DNA from: QGON01 sp963691905
GTDB lineage: Bacteria > Pseudomonadota > Gammaproteobacteria > Chromatiales > Chromatiaceae
Direction: 5' to 3'
Assembly: GCA_963691905.1 (NCBI GenBank)
Contig: OY829891.1
Coordinates: forward strand, 248,001 to 312,000
Length of the DNA: 64,000 nucleotides
In this document: in pieces, positions 36,873-45,861 of the stretch
Numbering within the stretch: position 1 is the stretch's first letter
Layout: the number at the start of each line of letters is the position of its first letter
The notes under the pieces: generated by a model
Databases searched by the model: none
Told to the model about the DNA's origin: nothing
The model's input: only the letters and a program-made list of their open reading frames with translations
Made by a program: the position numbers and the translations under genes

Positions 36873-38500
36873 GCAATACCTTCCCGGTGCTTTCTGGCTG
36901 CCTCTACGAAACCGGAGAATAGCGGATGGCCGTAACGCGGCGTGGAGGTGAATTCTGGGTGAAACTGGCAGGCCACGAACCAGGGGTGATCCGGAATCTC
37001 CACGATCTCCACCAGGCGGCCGTCAAGGGAACGGCCAGCGATCTTCATGCCGGCAGTGACAATACGATCCTGATAGCTGTTGTTGAACTCATAGCGATGG
37101 CGGTGCCGTTCGACAATGACATCTTTCTCATAGAGTTCACGGGTTCGGCTGCCCACCTCCAGCTGACACTCCTGACCGCCAAGTCGCATGGTACCGCCCA
37201 TGTCTGAATGCTCATCACGGACCTCCACACGTCCATCCGCATTGAGCCATTCGGTGATCAGCCCAATCACCGGGTGCGGCGTGGTGCGGTTGAACTCGGT
37301 ACTGTGGGCATCCGTCAAACCGGCCACATTACGGGCGAAGTCGATAACCGCAACCTGCATGCCCAGGCAGATACCCAGATAGGGAATCTTCTGCTCGCGT
37401 GCGTATCGGGCAGCGGCAACCTTGCCTTCAACCCCCCGCTCACCGAACCCACCAGGGACCAGTATGGCGTCCATACCCGCCAGCAGGTCAAAGTTGCCGT
37501 TCTCCAACTGCTCCGAATCCACATAGTGGATATGCACCCGGTTTCCTGTGTGCACGCCCGCATGGATCAGCGCTTCGGAGAGGGATTTGTAGGCCTCGGT
37601 CAGATGGACATACTTGCCCACCATCGCCACCTGCACCTCCTGCTCCAGTGCATCCAGCCCGTCGATGAAACCCTGCCACTCATGCAGATCCGCCGGTGGC
37701 AGATCCAGACCAAATCGCTGCACCACGATCTCATCCAGACCCTGCTCGTGCAGCATGGTCGGAATGCGGTAGATTGAGTCGGCATCCACGGCCGAGAAGA
37801 CAGCCTCTTCCGGCACGTTGGTGAACAGGGCGATCTTTTTTCGTTCCGCGTCGGGCAGAGGGTTCTCCAGCCGGCACATCAGCACATCGGGTTGAATACC
37901 GATCGAGCGCAGTTCCTTCACCGAATGCTGTGTGGGTTTGGTTTTGATCTCGCCGGATACCTTTATGTAGGGAACCAGTGTCAGATGTATGAATAGCGCC
38001 CGCTGATGGCCCATCTCCACACCCATCTGACGGATCGCCTCCAGAAACGGCAGTGACTCGATATCGCCCACCGTGCCACCGATCTCCACCAGGCAGACGT
38101 CGGCATCGCCGGCTCCGCGCAGCACACTCTCTTTAATCTCATTGGTGATGTGCGGGATCACCTGCACCGTTCCGCCCAGATACTCCCCTTTGCGCTCCTT
38201 GCGGATCACGCTTTCATAGATCTGGCCACTGGTGAAGTTGTTGCTCTGCCCCATCGTGGTACGAATGAAGCGTTCATAATGCCCCAGATCCAGGTCTGTT
38301 TCGGCACCGTCATCGGTGACAAAGACCTCGCCGTGCTGGAAAGGACTCATGGTGCCGGGATCGACGTTGATGTACGGATCGAGCTTGATCATCGTGACCT
38401 TGAGGCCACGGGCTTCAAGCAGAGCCGCCAGTGAGGCAGCCGCAATACCTTTGCCAAGAGAGGAGACCACTCCGCCCGTTATAAAGATGAATCTGGTCAT
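36869..38500 (-). CDS. pyrG: CTP synthase
   Basis: A 543-residue amidotransferase that converts UTP to CTP. The N-terminal synthase domain starts TRFIFITGGVVSSLGKGIAA, with SPFQHGEVFVTDDGAETDLD. The C-terminal glutaminase has the nucleophile in GICLGMQ and the HPEF motif. The ATG at 38500 gives the family length; the frame is open for 106 more codons upstream, but that part is not conserved. Confidence 0.98.
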   Translation of the reverse strand: MTRFIFITGGVVSSLGKGIAAASLAALLEARGLKVTMIKLDPYINVDPGTMSPFQHGEVFVTDDGAETDLDLGHYERFIRTTMGQSNNFTSGQIYESVIRKERKGEYLGGTVQVIPHITNEIKESVLRGAGDADVCLVEIGGTVGDIESLPFLEAIRQMGVEMGHQRALFIHLTLVPYIKVSGEIKTKPTQHSVKELRSIGIQPDVLMCRLENPLPDAERKKIALFTNVPEEAVFSAVDADSIYRIPTMLHEQGLDEIVVQRFGLDLPPADLHEWQGFIDGLDALEQEVQVAMVGKYVHLTEAYKSLSEALIHAGVHTGNRVHIHYVDSEQLENGNFDLLAGMDAILVPGGFGERGVEGKVAAARYAREQKIPYLGICLGMQVAVIDFARNVAGLTDAHSTEFNRTTPHPVIGLITEWLNADGRVEVRDEHSDMGGTMRLGGQECQLEVGSRTRELYEKDVIVERHRHRYEFNNSYQDRIVTAGMKIAGRSLDGRLVEIVEIPDHPWFVACQFHPEFTSTPRYGHPLFSGFVEAARKHREGIA

Positions 38501-38848
38501 GAATTTTGTGCGCCAGGAAAGGAATGAGAACAGACGGGCGTAAAAGTACCAGAATGGCTCTTTTCCCTCAATCAAAAACCCGCTTATTAACCAACAGAGA
38601 GCTCTTCCCTGAAAGGTCTTCAAGAATTTAATGTTGATTCTGCCGAACCACTGTCTATAATTATTCTGCGGATAGTCGCAAATAATTACAATTCGGCCAG
38701 CGATAAGGGATGAGGGAGTCTGGATCTGTTCACGCCCCCTCTTCGGATTGACAGGCATTCTCGCATTGATGCAACATGGCCTGTCCCGAGCTTTTTCCTG
38801 TCGGGTAGTTAAATACACTATGTCCTAAATTTTATGAGGAACGTACGC
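38501..38848. other. Intergenic region between pyrG and the sulfur globule gene
   Basis: A 348-bp divergent promoter region. It is AT-rich near 38630-38690 (TATAATTATTCTGCGG...). No ORF with a ribosome site is seen besides the upstream extension of the pyrG frame. Confidence 0.5.
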
Positions 38849-39229
38849 ATGCGTAAGATTTCTATGTTACTGGGCGCTGCAGCCCTGATTGCTGTCTCTT
38901 CCACCGCTTCCGCCTGGTGGGGCGGCCCTGGTTATGGCAACCGTGGTTGGGACAACAGCGGCTTTGGCGACGGCTGGGGCGATGGTTCCGGTGACTTCAG
39001 CTTCGGCATGAGCGGCAGCGGCAGCGGTCGCGGTTCCGGTCGTGGCTACAATGACTACCGCAGCGGCTATGGCTATGGTGGTCCTTACGGCGGTGGCTAC
39101 GGTGCGCCTTACGGCGGTGGCTACGGTGCGCCTTACGGCGGTGGCTACGGTGCGCCTTACGGCGGTGGCTACGGCGCGCCTTACGGCTACCCGGCTGCAC
39201 CTGCTGCACCTGCTGCACCTGCCAAATAA
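38849..39229 (+). CDS. Sulfur globule protein, Gly/Tyr-rich
   Basis: A 126-residue exported protein. A signal peptide (RKISMLLGAAALIAVSSTA, ending SASA-W) is followed by tryptophan and glycine-rich sequence, then four 8-residue repeats GGGYGAPY and an Ala/Pro tail (PAAPAAPAAPAK). This composition matches the sulfur globule envelope proteins (SgpA/B) of purple and colourless sulfur bacteria, which surround periplasmic sulfur stores. The ATG at 38849 has GAGGA eight bases upstream; an ATG 15 bases earlier lacks this. A terminator follows. Confidence 0.85.
   Translation: MRKISMLLGAAALIAVSSTASAWWGGPGYGNRGWDNSGFGDGWGDGSGDFSFGMSGSGSGRGSGRGYNDYRSGYGYGGPYGGGYGAPYGGGYGAPYGGGYGAPYGGGYGAPYGYPAAPAAPAAPAK
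39089..39184 (+). repeat. 24-bp tandem repeat in the sulfur globule gene, four units
   Basis: Four consecutive 24-bp units encoding GGGYGAPY. Units 1-3 are identical and unit 4 has one T-to-C change, so the array expanded recently and probably varies in copy number between strains. Confidence 0.95.
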
Positions 39230-39256
39230 AGCGGGTCAGATACAGTTGTATCGAAA

Positions 39257-39285
39257 AAGCCGCGCCCTCGGGCGCGGCTTTTTTT
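39257..39285 (+). terminator. Rho-independent terminator of the sulfur globule gene
   Basis: AAGCCGCGCCC-tcg-GGGCGCGGCTT with seven T, about 27 bases after the stop codon. Confidence 0.92.
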
Positions 39286-39415
39286 GCCTGAAACAAAATA
39301 ATTCAGGCAATTTTTAAACCAATTGCGGCAATTTATGCGCGAAAACACTTGATCAAGCTCAATACAAATTGGAAAATAGAATTCCATCCCGATTTTTACG
39401 GACTGGAGCTGTATT

Positions 39416-40174
39416 TTGACAAACCGGAACGTAGTTTCCTTTGAGAATATCAAAGTCGCCTGCAAGAACTGCAGTCTGGCTACACTCTGTCTTCCCATGG
39501 GGCTCTCCCCTGAGGACATGGAGCGTCTTGACAGTATCGTCAAACGCGGCAGGCCGTTTCATCGTGGTGACCATCTGTTTCGTGAAGGCGATAACTTACA
39601 CAGCTTGCGAGTTATCACCAGCGGATCGGTAAAAACCTTCTCCCCCAGTGAGGACGGCAGCGAGCAGGTTCTCAGCTTTCATCTGCCGGGAGAGCTGATC
39701 GGTCTTGACGCCATCCAAAACGAGTGTCACACCTGCTCGGCCAAGGCGCTCGAAACTACCGCAGTCTGCGAGATCCCATTCCACAATCTGGAAGAGCTCA
39801 GCAGCAACATGCCCAGCCTGCAACATCAGATGTACCGGTTGCTAAGCCGGGAGATCGGCCAGGATTCGGAGATGCTCACCCTGCTGGGCAAAAAGAGCGC
39901 GGAAGAGCGCCTCGCAACCTTTCTGTTGAGTTTCTCGGAGCGCTTCAAAAAACGTGGCTTTTCCGCCACCGATTTTTTTCTCAGTATGTCGCGGCATGAG
40001 ATCGGCAACTATCTGGGTCTGGCGGTTGAGACCGTAAGCCGGCTTTTCACCCGCTTTCAGGAGGAGGGGCTGCTGCATGTGGAACGCAAGCATGTACAGC
40101 TGCTGGATCTGCCACGCCTCGCCACTATCGTACATGGCAACGAAAACGGCCGATCGCACCAGAGGCATGTGTAG
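39416..40174 (+). CDS. fnr: Fnr-type oxygen-responsive transcription regulator
   Basis: A 252-residue Crp/Fnr regulator. N-terminal cysteines in ACKNCSLATLC (Cys-x2-Cys-x5-Cys) and in ECHTC supply the [4Fe-4S] ligands. The beta roll (about 45-130) is followed by a long dimer helix and a helix-turn-helix IGNYLGLAVETVSRLFTRFQ that reads TTGAT-type half-sites. The start is a TTG with GGAG seven bases upstream. It is closer to classical E. coli Fnr in layout than the regulator at 22491. Probably controls anaerobic and microaerobic respiration, including cbb3 genes. Confidence 0.92.
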   Translation: MTNRNVVSFENIKVACKNCSLATLCLPMGLSPEDMERLDSIVKRGRPFHRGDHLFREGDNLHSLRVITSGSVKTFSPSEDGSEQVLSFHLPGELIGLDAIQNECHTCSAKALETTAVCEIPFHNLEELSSNMPSLQHQMYRLLSREIGQDSEMLTLLGKKSAEERLATFLLSFSERFKKRGFSATDFFLSMSRHEIGNYLGLAVETVSRLFTRFQEEGLLHVERKHVQLLDLPRLATIVHGNENGRSHQRHV

Positions 40175-40200
40175 CTCCACGACACTGATCCGACCGCAAA

Positions 40201-40283
40201 TGTAGGCATGATCAAGCGTAGCGGATCAGGCAAACGGCTTGTCGTAGCAATGATGTTTGCCGGTTCCGCAAGCTTGAACCGGC
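40201..40283. repeat. REP-B pair (two palindromes), copy 1
   Basis: TGATCaagcgtagcgGATCA and, 30 bases on, GCCGGTTCcgcaagcttGAACCGGC. The same two units appear in inverted order at 47501-47577. It lies in the 542-bp gap between fnr and the IS110-family gene. The rest of the gap has the long inverted repeat at 40325-40406 and a 29-codon ATG ORF (40586-40675) with no clear support. Confidence 0.7.
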
Positions 40284-40324
40284 CTTCTATGGGGAATTAT
40301 TCACCAAACCTCTGATTTAGATCA

Positions 40325-40406
40325 ATCAGGTTGTCCACGCATAGTCTGTCATGACTGCAGTCCTCATATTTCTGCGCAGTGACAGGCTATGGGTGGACAA
40401 CCTGAT
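40325..40406. repeat. Long inverted repeat next to the IS110-family element
   Basis: Arms 40325-40350 and 40381-40406 are 26 bases each with two mismatches, with a 30-base loop. Arms share ATCAGGTTGTCCAC. As RNA this would fold strongly. It lies about 310 bases past the transposase stop codon. Confidence 0.75.
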
Positions 40407-40716
40407 ACTACGATTGTGTTTTACGCTTTCCTTATGCCGACGAATGCTTCCGTTTCCCGCTGATATTGCGTTGCTTCAGTTCTGTAGGCGATCAGCCCTA
40501 TCTGGCCTGATACCACCTTCTATCCGTCCCGGCTCTGTCGCCGGAAACCTTATGCTGTATGCGCCTCTGGCGCCTTTGTGAACCGATGAAGAAGTACCCC
40601 ATCTACAAGAAACGGTACGAGTTACACTCGACCCAGGCCGGTTCCGGATACCTCAAACAGCGGCTGCAACGTTAACGGCTTCATCTTTCGATCGGCTTCC
40701 CGAATATCCTATCTCT

Positions 40717-41868
40717 TCAAACCTGCTTCAGAATCGCCCCTTCAGGGACTATCCCCTCCTCAAGATAACGCCATAGATCAATCAACAGGCGTCGGGCCAC
40801 AGCAACAATGCCGATCTTGCGTTGCCGACTGCCTCCCCCTGCGTAGCGCTTGCGAAACCAACGGCTGTGCTTGCTGTTGGGTTGTAATCGCACCCATAAC
40901 CAAGCCATCTCGATCGCCAGCGCCCTTACCCGGGGACTGCCCATCTTGCTGATCCCCTGTTCATGCTGAATCTTGCCACTATTGAAGGGCGTTCCCGTCA
41001 AACCCGCCAGAGAGCCCACCTGCTTCTTGTTGCGAAAGGCGCGCCAACCAAAAAACTCCATGACCAATGTCCAGCTGATGACCGGACCAATACCCCGCAA
41101 CAGCATAAGGCGCCTGATCTGGTCCAGGTTGTGCCCTTCACCTTCGGCAATCTGACGGCTTCGCTCCACTTCCAGCGCTGTGATCTGTTCCTTTACCAAC
41201 AACAGCCGCTGGTTCTCCCGTATCAACTCCTGTTGAGCATGGCCCGGCAGAGTCTGCCCTGACCAATCCCGGAGGGAAAGTACAATCTTCTCCCAACCCT
41301 TCCCTCCCATATGCTCCAAGCGAAGACTGTAACGGATCAACACTGAGCCCATTCGGTTGGTGTGCTGAGTACGCTCTTTTTTCAGCTGCTTCAGCTCGCG
41401 TGCCAGGCGCATGGCATCCTCGTCTTCCCGACTGGGTACATTGACCACTTGCAGGGCATCCCGCTCTCCCTGGCAGTAGTGGTAAAGCTGGGTGTGCAGT
41501 GCCTGGACGTCCAGTCGGTCCGTTTTTACGTGTTTGCCTTGCTGACTGACTTTGATGCTTGTCGAGGACACTTCCAGGTTATGGATACCCTGGGCCGTTA
41601 ACGCTCTGTGGAGCCAGTGACCGTCCCGGCCCGCTTCGAAGCAACTGACAATCAGGGTCTCTTCCGGCAGTTTCAGCTTCTCCTTGGCCAACGCAATTTC
41701 CTGCCATAGACTGAAGAGGTCTCGTGCGTTAAGGGTTCTGTTTCTATGGCGAACTCCGTTTCCGAATCTCAGGTGCCAAGTCTTAACACCTAATTCGAAT
41801 GCCAGGTACAAAACTGCCGGGGCAGCTGCCATACTTTCCATCAGGGGTGTTTGAGCATGTTTCATCAC
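40717..41868 (-). mobile_element. IS110-family transposase and surrounding element
   Basis: A 383-residue transposase with an N-terminal DEDD (RuvC-like) domain, catalytic-type segment FELGVKTWHLRFG and KTDRLDVQALHTQL, and a C-terminal Tnp20 (transposase IS116/IS110/IS902) domain, LMLLRGIGPVISWTL...GLTGTPFNSG (two separate stretches). The serine nucleophile is probably in the C-terminal FNSGK region. It appears intact. The non-coding flanks are 83 bases on the dnaQ side and 542 bases on the fnr side. Ends of the element could not be placed; the REP-B pair beside it fits the known preference of this family for palindromic repeats. Confidence 0.9.
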
Positions 41869-41951
41869 TAAGTCCTCTTTCTATACTCCCTAATAGAGGC
41901 TTAGCTCAAATACCCCCTCATGGCATCTACATAGTTGGTGAGCGATTCGGA

Positions 41952-42674
41952 CTAGTCACTCACAACTTTCTCTTCCCGCAGCCAGACGCAGCCATCGCCC
42001 ATCTTCTGCAGCTGCGTCTCATGCACAGCCAACGCTTCCCCGCTGGCCCGCACTACCTTCAGCCGGAGCCGTTCGCCGGACAGCCGACGAATATTTGATG
42101 CGCCCCCAGCCTCATCGCCCTCCGCTCCCTGACTGTCCAAAAACAAGGCAGTCTGTCCGCCCGTCATCAGCAGATAGACATCGGCCAGGATCTCAGCATC
42201 AAGCAGTGCACCATGAAGCTCACGATGAGAGTTATCGATATCGTAACGCTTACAGAGCGCATCCAGACTATTGCGCTGCCCCGGGTGTTTCTTCTTTGCC
42301 ATCACCAGGGTATCGGTGACCGCGCAGAGATCCGCAATGCGAGGTGAATCCTCATCCAGCTTCAACAGCTCGTGATTGAGGAATCCGACATCGAAGGGGG
42401 CATTGTGGATGATCAGTTCGGCGCCGCGCACATATTCCAGAAAGTCGGCTGCAACATCCCCAAAGCGTGGCTTGTCCTCAAGAAACTCGTTGGTGATGCC
42501 GTGTACGTCGATCGCTGCTGCGTCTATCATCCGGTCCGGCTGAAGATATTGATGAAAGTTGTTGCCGGTAAGTCGACGTTCGACCATCTCCACACAACCG
42601 ATCTCGATAATACGGTGACCCTGCGCCGGCTCCAGGCCGGTAGTTTCAGTATCCAGTACGATCAAGCGTGTCAT
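41952..42674 (-). CDS. dnaQ: DNA polymerase III epsilon subunit (3'-5' exonuclease)
   Basis: A 240-residue proofreading exonuclease. Exo I (VLDTETTGLEP, residues 6-16), Exo II (IHNAPFDVGFLNHEL, about 94-108) and Exo III (HGALLDAEILADVY, with H and D, about 155-170) are all present. Its start overlaps the rnhA stop by four bases; the pair rnhA-dnaQ is conserved. The IS110-family element lies just beyond the 3' end. Confidence 0.96.
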   Translation of the reverse strand: MTRLIVLDTETTGLEPAQGHRIIEIGCVEMVERRLTGNNFHQYLQPDRMIDAAAIDVHGITNEFLEDKPRFGDVAADFLEYVRGAELIIHNAPFDVGFLNHELLKLDEDSPRIADLCAVTDTLVMAKKKHPGQRNSLDALCKRYDIDNSHRELHGALLDAEILADVYLLMTGGQTALFLDSQGAEGDEAGGASNIRRLSGERLRLKVVRASGEALAVHETQLQKMGDGCVWLREEKVVSD

Positions 42675-43111
42675 AGATTCAGCTCCTCTATACCCTGGTT
42701 GGCAAGCTGATCGGCCAATTCATTTTCCGTATGGCCGCTGTGCCCTTTGACCCAGGCCCACTCAACGTCATGGGCCGCCACCGCGCTATCCAGACGCTGC
42801 CAGAGATCCGCATTCTTTACCGGCTTCTTCGCCGCTGTTTTCCAACCGTTCCGCTTCCAGTTGAAAATCCACTGGGTAATACCGTTTTTCACATATTGGG
42901 AATCCGTGGTGACACGCACCCGGCTGCGTCGTTTCAACGCCCCGAGCGCCTCGATCACCGCCAACAGTTCCATTCGATTGTTAGTGGTCTCAGGCTCACC
43001 GCCACAGAGTTTTTTTTCATGTTTGCCATAACGCAACAGCGCCCCCCAGCCTCCGGGGCCGGGATTGCCTTTACAGGCCCCGTCGGTAAAGATATCAATC
43101 AGTTCATCCAT
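42671..43111 (-). CDS. rnhA: Ribonuclease HI
   Basis: A 146-residue enzyme that degrades RNA in RNA-DNA hybrids. The D-E-D-D active site is seen in IFTDGACKGNPGPGG, NNRMELLAVI, TDSQYVKNGI and GHSGHTENELAD. Start directly follows the methyltransferase TGA (TGAATG), so these genes are coupled. Confidence 0.97.
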   Translation of the reverse strand: MDELIDIFTDGACKGNPGPGGWGALLRYGKHEKKLCGGEPETTNNRMELLAVIEALGALKRRSRVRVTTDSQYVKNGITQWIFNWKRNGWKTAAKKPVKNADLWQRLDSAVAAHDVEWAWVKGHSGHTENELADQLANQGIEELNL

Positions 43112-43876
43112 TCAGGTTCTCGTTGTTGGTTCCACCGCATTGGAAGGCAGGACCCGTTTGCCCATCCGCCAACGGGGGCGAATCGGCGTCAGCGTGACAG
43201 TTCGCTTGACTGCCTGCAATACATACACACCCCCTATCACTGGCCACCACCTCTGGCCCATACCTTCAAGAAACTCGAGCCGTTGCATCAGCACCCGATT
43301 TTTCAGGGGCGGGCGATACATCAACTGATCACAGGATTCCAGATCAAAGCCCAGCAGTGTAAGCCAGTCATGGATTCGCCAGGTTGTAAAAAAACGGCCA
43401 TTCCAGGGCGATAACCCGCTGTGGCGACGCAGCAGCCGCCAGCCTCCCCACAGACTCCAGGGATTGAAACCAATGATCAACAGCCGCCCTTCGGGAATCA
43501 GAATCCTCTCCACCTCACGCAGTACCTGATGTGGTTGACTGGAAAAATCGAGGGTATGGGGCAGCACCACCGCATCCACACTGTCTGTGGCAAAGGGCAG
43601 CAGCGCGGGATCCGAGCATAAATCCAACTCCGGGTGTCCCCCCCGCAACGCTTTGCCCAGCACGACATGATGCCGTGCCGGACTCTTCCGCAGCAAATCA
43701 GCAGTGGGATTTGTGCAACCGATCTGCACAATGTGATGCCCGAAAAAGGAGGCTACCCGCTTATCCAGACACGCCTGCTCCTGTTCCGACAGAAAGGCAC
43801 CAGGACACCCCCTAAACCAATGCGCCAGTTGGTTTTGCGTGCTGGTTCCCAGTTTTTCCCCGTTTCCAGCGCCCAT
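43112..43876 (-). CDS. Class I SAM-dependent methyltransferase
   Basis: A 254-residue protein commonly found upstream of rnhA-dnaQ. It has a variant SAM-binding region (HHIVQIGCTNPTA), LPFATDSVDAVVLPHTLDFS with the acidic/aromatic motif of the post-SAM strand, and LIIGFNPWSLWGGWRL. Substrate unknown. No transmembrane helix is evident. Confidence 0.85.
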   Translation of the reverse strand: MGAGNGEKLGTSTQNQLAHWFRGCPGAFLSEQEQACLDKRVASFFGHHIVQIGCTNPTADLLRKSPARHHVVLGKALRGGHPELDLCSDPALLPFATDSVDAVVLPHTLDFSSQPHQVLREVERILIPEGRLLIIGFNPWSLWGGWRLLRRHSGLSPWNGRFFTTWRIHDWLTLLGFDLESCDQLMYRPPLKNRVLMQRLEFLEGMGQRWWPVIGGVYVLQAVKRTVTLTPIRPRWRMGKRVLPSNAVEPTTRT

Positions 43877-43966
43877 AATTCTAAACAGGTTTGACCTCTT
43901 TATTTCATTAAGATGGAAATCATACTCAGGTTTGATATTATTTTCCGCTCATGGGAGAAACAATAA

Positions 43967-45658
43967 TTGTCTGTTATGTTGAACTATAAACTGAGTCGCT
44001 TTTTTCTGCTCGCCCCACTGGTTGGAATTTTCTCGGCCTGTAACTCTCTGCCGGAAAAAACGCCGGAGAATACACCTGAGCCTGTCGCACAGACAGAGGC
44101 TATTTCTGAACAGCCGGTCATATTTACAAGCAAGACCGCATCCGAACTTCCCATTCTGAAGTCGGATGAAGCTGTAATTGAGCCGCTTCCGCACAGTGCT
44201 TCTGCAACGTCCGTAGAAGCTGCCTCCCCACAACCTCCCCTGCCACCTGCAGATGCCTGGAGCCGAATGCGGGACGGCTTCACCCTGGCGATCCCTCAGC
44301 ACTCCAGGGTCATTCAGGAGATCAACTGGTTCAGCAAACACCCTGACTATATCGACCGCATCCAGCAACGCGCCGAACCCTACATCTATTTTATCCTGGA
44401 AGAGATCGACAAACGAGGCATGCCGACGGAGCTTGCCCTGCTGCCCGCCGTTGAGAGCGCTTTCCAACCCTTCGCCTACTCCCCCGGCAGGGCCGCCGGC
44501 ATCTGGCAGTTCATCCCCTCGACGGGCCGTCACTATGGCCTGAAACAGAACTGGTGGTATGACGGCCGCCGCGACATTGTCGCCTCCACCCGCTCGGCCC
44601 TGGACTATCTGCAGGCTTTGAGCCGCCAGTTCGACGGCGATTGGGAGCTGGCCCTGGCAGCCTACAATTCCGGCGGCGGCACCGTTCGCAAAGCCATCAA
44701 ACGCAACCGAAAGAAGGGCAAACCCACTGACTACTGGTCTCTCAAGCTGCCCAAGGAGACCAGCAGCTATGTACCCCGCCTGCTGGCCATCGCCACCCTG
44801 TTTGCAGATCCCGACAGCCACGGCATCACTCTGCAACCGATTCCGAACAGCCCCTACTTCGAGACCATCGAAATCGAGTCTCAACTGGACCTCGCCCTGG
44901 CCGCTGAGATGGCAGATCTGTCGATCCAGGATCTCTACCAGCTCAACCCCGGCTTCAACCGTTGGGCTACCGACCCGGACGGCCCACATCAACTGCAACT
45001 GCCGCTGGACAAGATCGATGATTTTCTGGCACAGCTGAACCAGTTACCTGCGGAAAAGCGTCTACGCTGGAAACGCTACAAGATCCGTAACGGCGACAGC
45101 CTCAGCGTGATCGCCAGAAAACATGGCACCACCACGAAAATCCTGCGGCAGGTCAACAAGCTGCAGGGGAATAATATCCGCGCAGGCAAGCACCTGTTGA
45201 TTCCCGTCTCCACCAAGAAGCTCAACCACTACGCCCTGAGTTCAACGCAACGCAAGGCAAAGATCCAAAACAGGAACAGAGGCGGCACCAAACAGAACTA
45301 CACGGTAAAAGCGGGAGACAACCTTTGGGATATCGCCCGGACTTTTAAGGTCAACCACAAAAAACTGGCAAAATGGAACGGCATGGCGCCGGGTGATCCG
45401 ATTCGCCCAGGGCAGAAACTGGTACTCTGGCTTCCCAAGAAGAAAATATCCAGGATCTCCTTTCCTGACACACAACCTGCCGGCATCCGAAGCACGGTGA
45501 ACTACCGGGTGCGCAAGGGTGACTCCCTGTCACGCATCGCCAGCCGGTTCAATGTGACGGTGACGGATCTGAAACGCTGGAACAGCCTGCCGAAAAAATA
45601 TCTACAACCGGGTCAACGGCTGAAACTCTATGTCGATGTCACTGCCCAGACACTTTAA
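43967..45658 (+). CDS. mltD: Membrane-bound lytic murein transglycosylase D with three LysM domains
   Basis: A 563-residue lipoprotein (lipobox GIFSACN) with an SLT catalytic domain (about 130-270; glutamate in ALLPAVESAF, then YSPGRAAGIWQFIPSTG and YNSGGG) and three LysM repeats near residues 365-410, 440-485 and 510-555 (YKIRNGDSLSVIARKHGT; YTVKAGDNLWDIARTF; YRVRKGDSLSRIASRF). It cleaves peptidoglycan. A TTG start is used, since GGGAGA lies nine bases upstream; the next ATG is 18 bases from it. Confidence 0.93.
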   Translation: MSVMLNYKLSRFFLLAPLVGIFSACNSLPEKTPENTPEPVAQTEAISEQPVIFTSKTASELPILKSDEAVIEPLPHSASATSVEAASPQPPLPPADAWSRMRDGFTLAIPQHSRVIQEINWFSKHPDYIDRIQQRAEPYIYFILEEIDKRGMPTELALLPAVESAFQPFAYSPGRAAGIWQFIPSTGRHYGLKQNWWYDGRRDIVASTRSALDYLQALSRQFDGDWELALAAYNSGGGTVRKAIKRNRKKGKPTDYWSLKLPKETSSYVPRLLAIATLFADPDSHGITLQPIPNSPYFETIEIESQLDLALAAEMADLSIQDLYQLNPGFNRWATDPDGPHQLQLPLDKIDDFLAQLNQLPAEKRLRWKRYKIRNGDSLSVIARKHGTTTKILRQVNKLQGNNIRAGKHLLIPVSTKKLNHYALSSTQRKAKIQNRNRGGTKQNYTVKAGDNLWDIARTFKVNHKKLAKWNGMAPGDPIRPGQKLVLWLPKKKISRISFPDTQPAGIRSTVNYRVRKGDSLSRIASRFNVTVTDLKRWNSLPKKYLQPGQRLKLYVDVTAQTL

Positions 45659-45700
45659 AGAGTGCGCCATATTTTATTAAGGCGGTTGTCAAAGCTAAGT

Positions 45701-45734
45701 GTAGGTTGGGTTAGCGCAGCGTAACCCAACCTAC
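45701..45734. repeat. REP-B palindrome (long-arm copy)
   Basis: GTAGGTTGGGTTagcgcagcgTAACCCAACCTAC-type perfect palindrome (arms GTAGGTTGGGTTA), in the gap between mltD and mscS. Confidence 0.85.
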
Positions 45735-45861
45735 ATCGGCGCTTTTGCGACAAACTCCTCGGGGAAGAAGAGCCTCCCAATTTGGATATGTTTGCGATAT
45801 TTACAGGCAGAGCTTGTAACGACGCATTGGCAGCCATGCCACCAAACAACCTGGAATAAAA

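Noticed and set aside
38501..38818. N-terminal extension of pyrG
   Set aside because: The extra 106 residues are not part of any CTP synthase, and the product from the ATG at 38500 has the expected family length.
39089..39184. 24-bp repeats as a CRISPR array
   Set aside because: Units are contiguous without spacers and encode a protein repeat.
43949..44998. 349-codon open frame on the minus strand
   Set aside because: It is antisense to mltD, whose catalytic and LysM motifs are clear.
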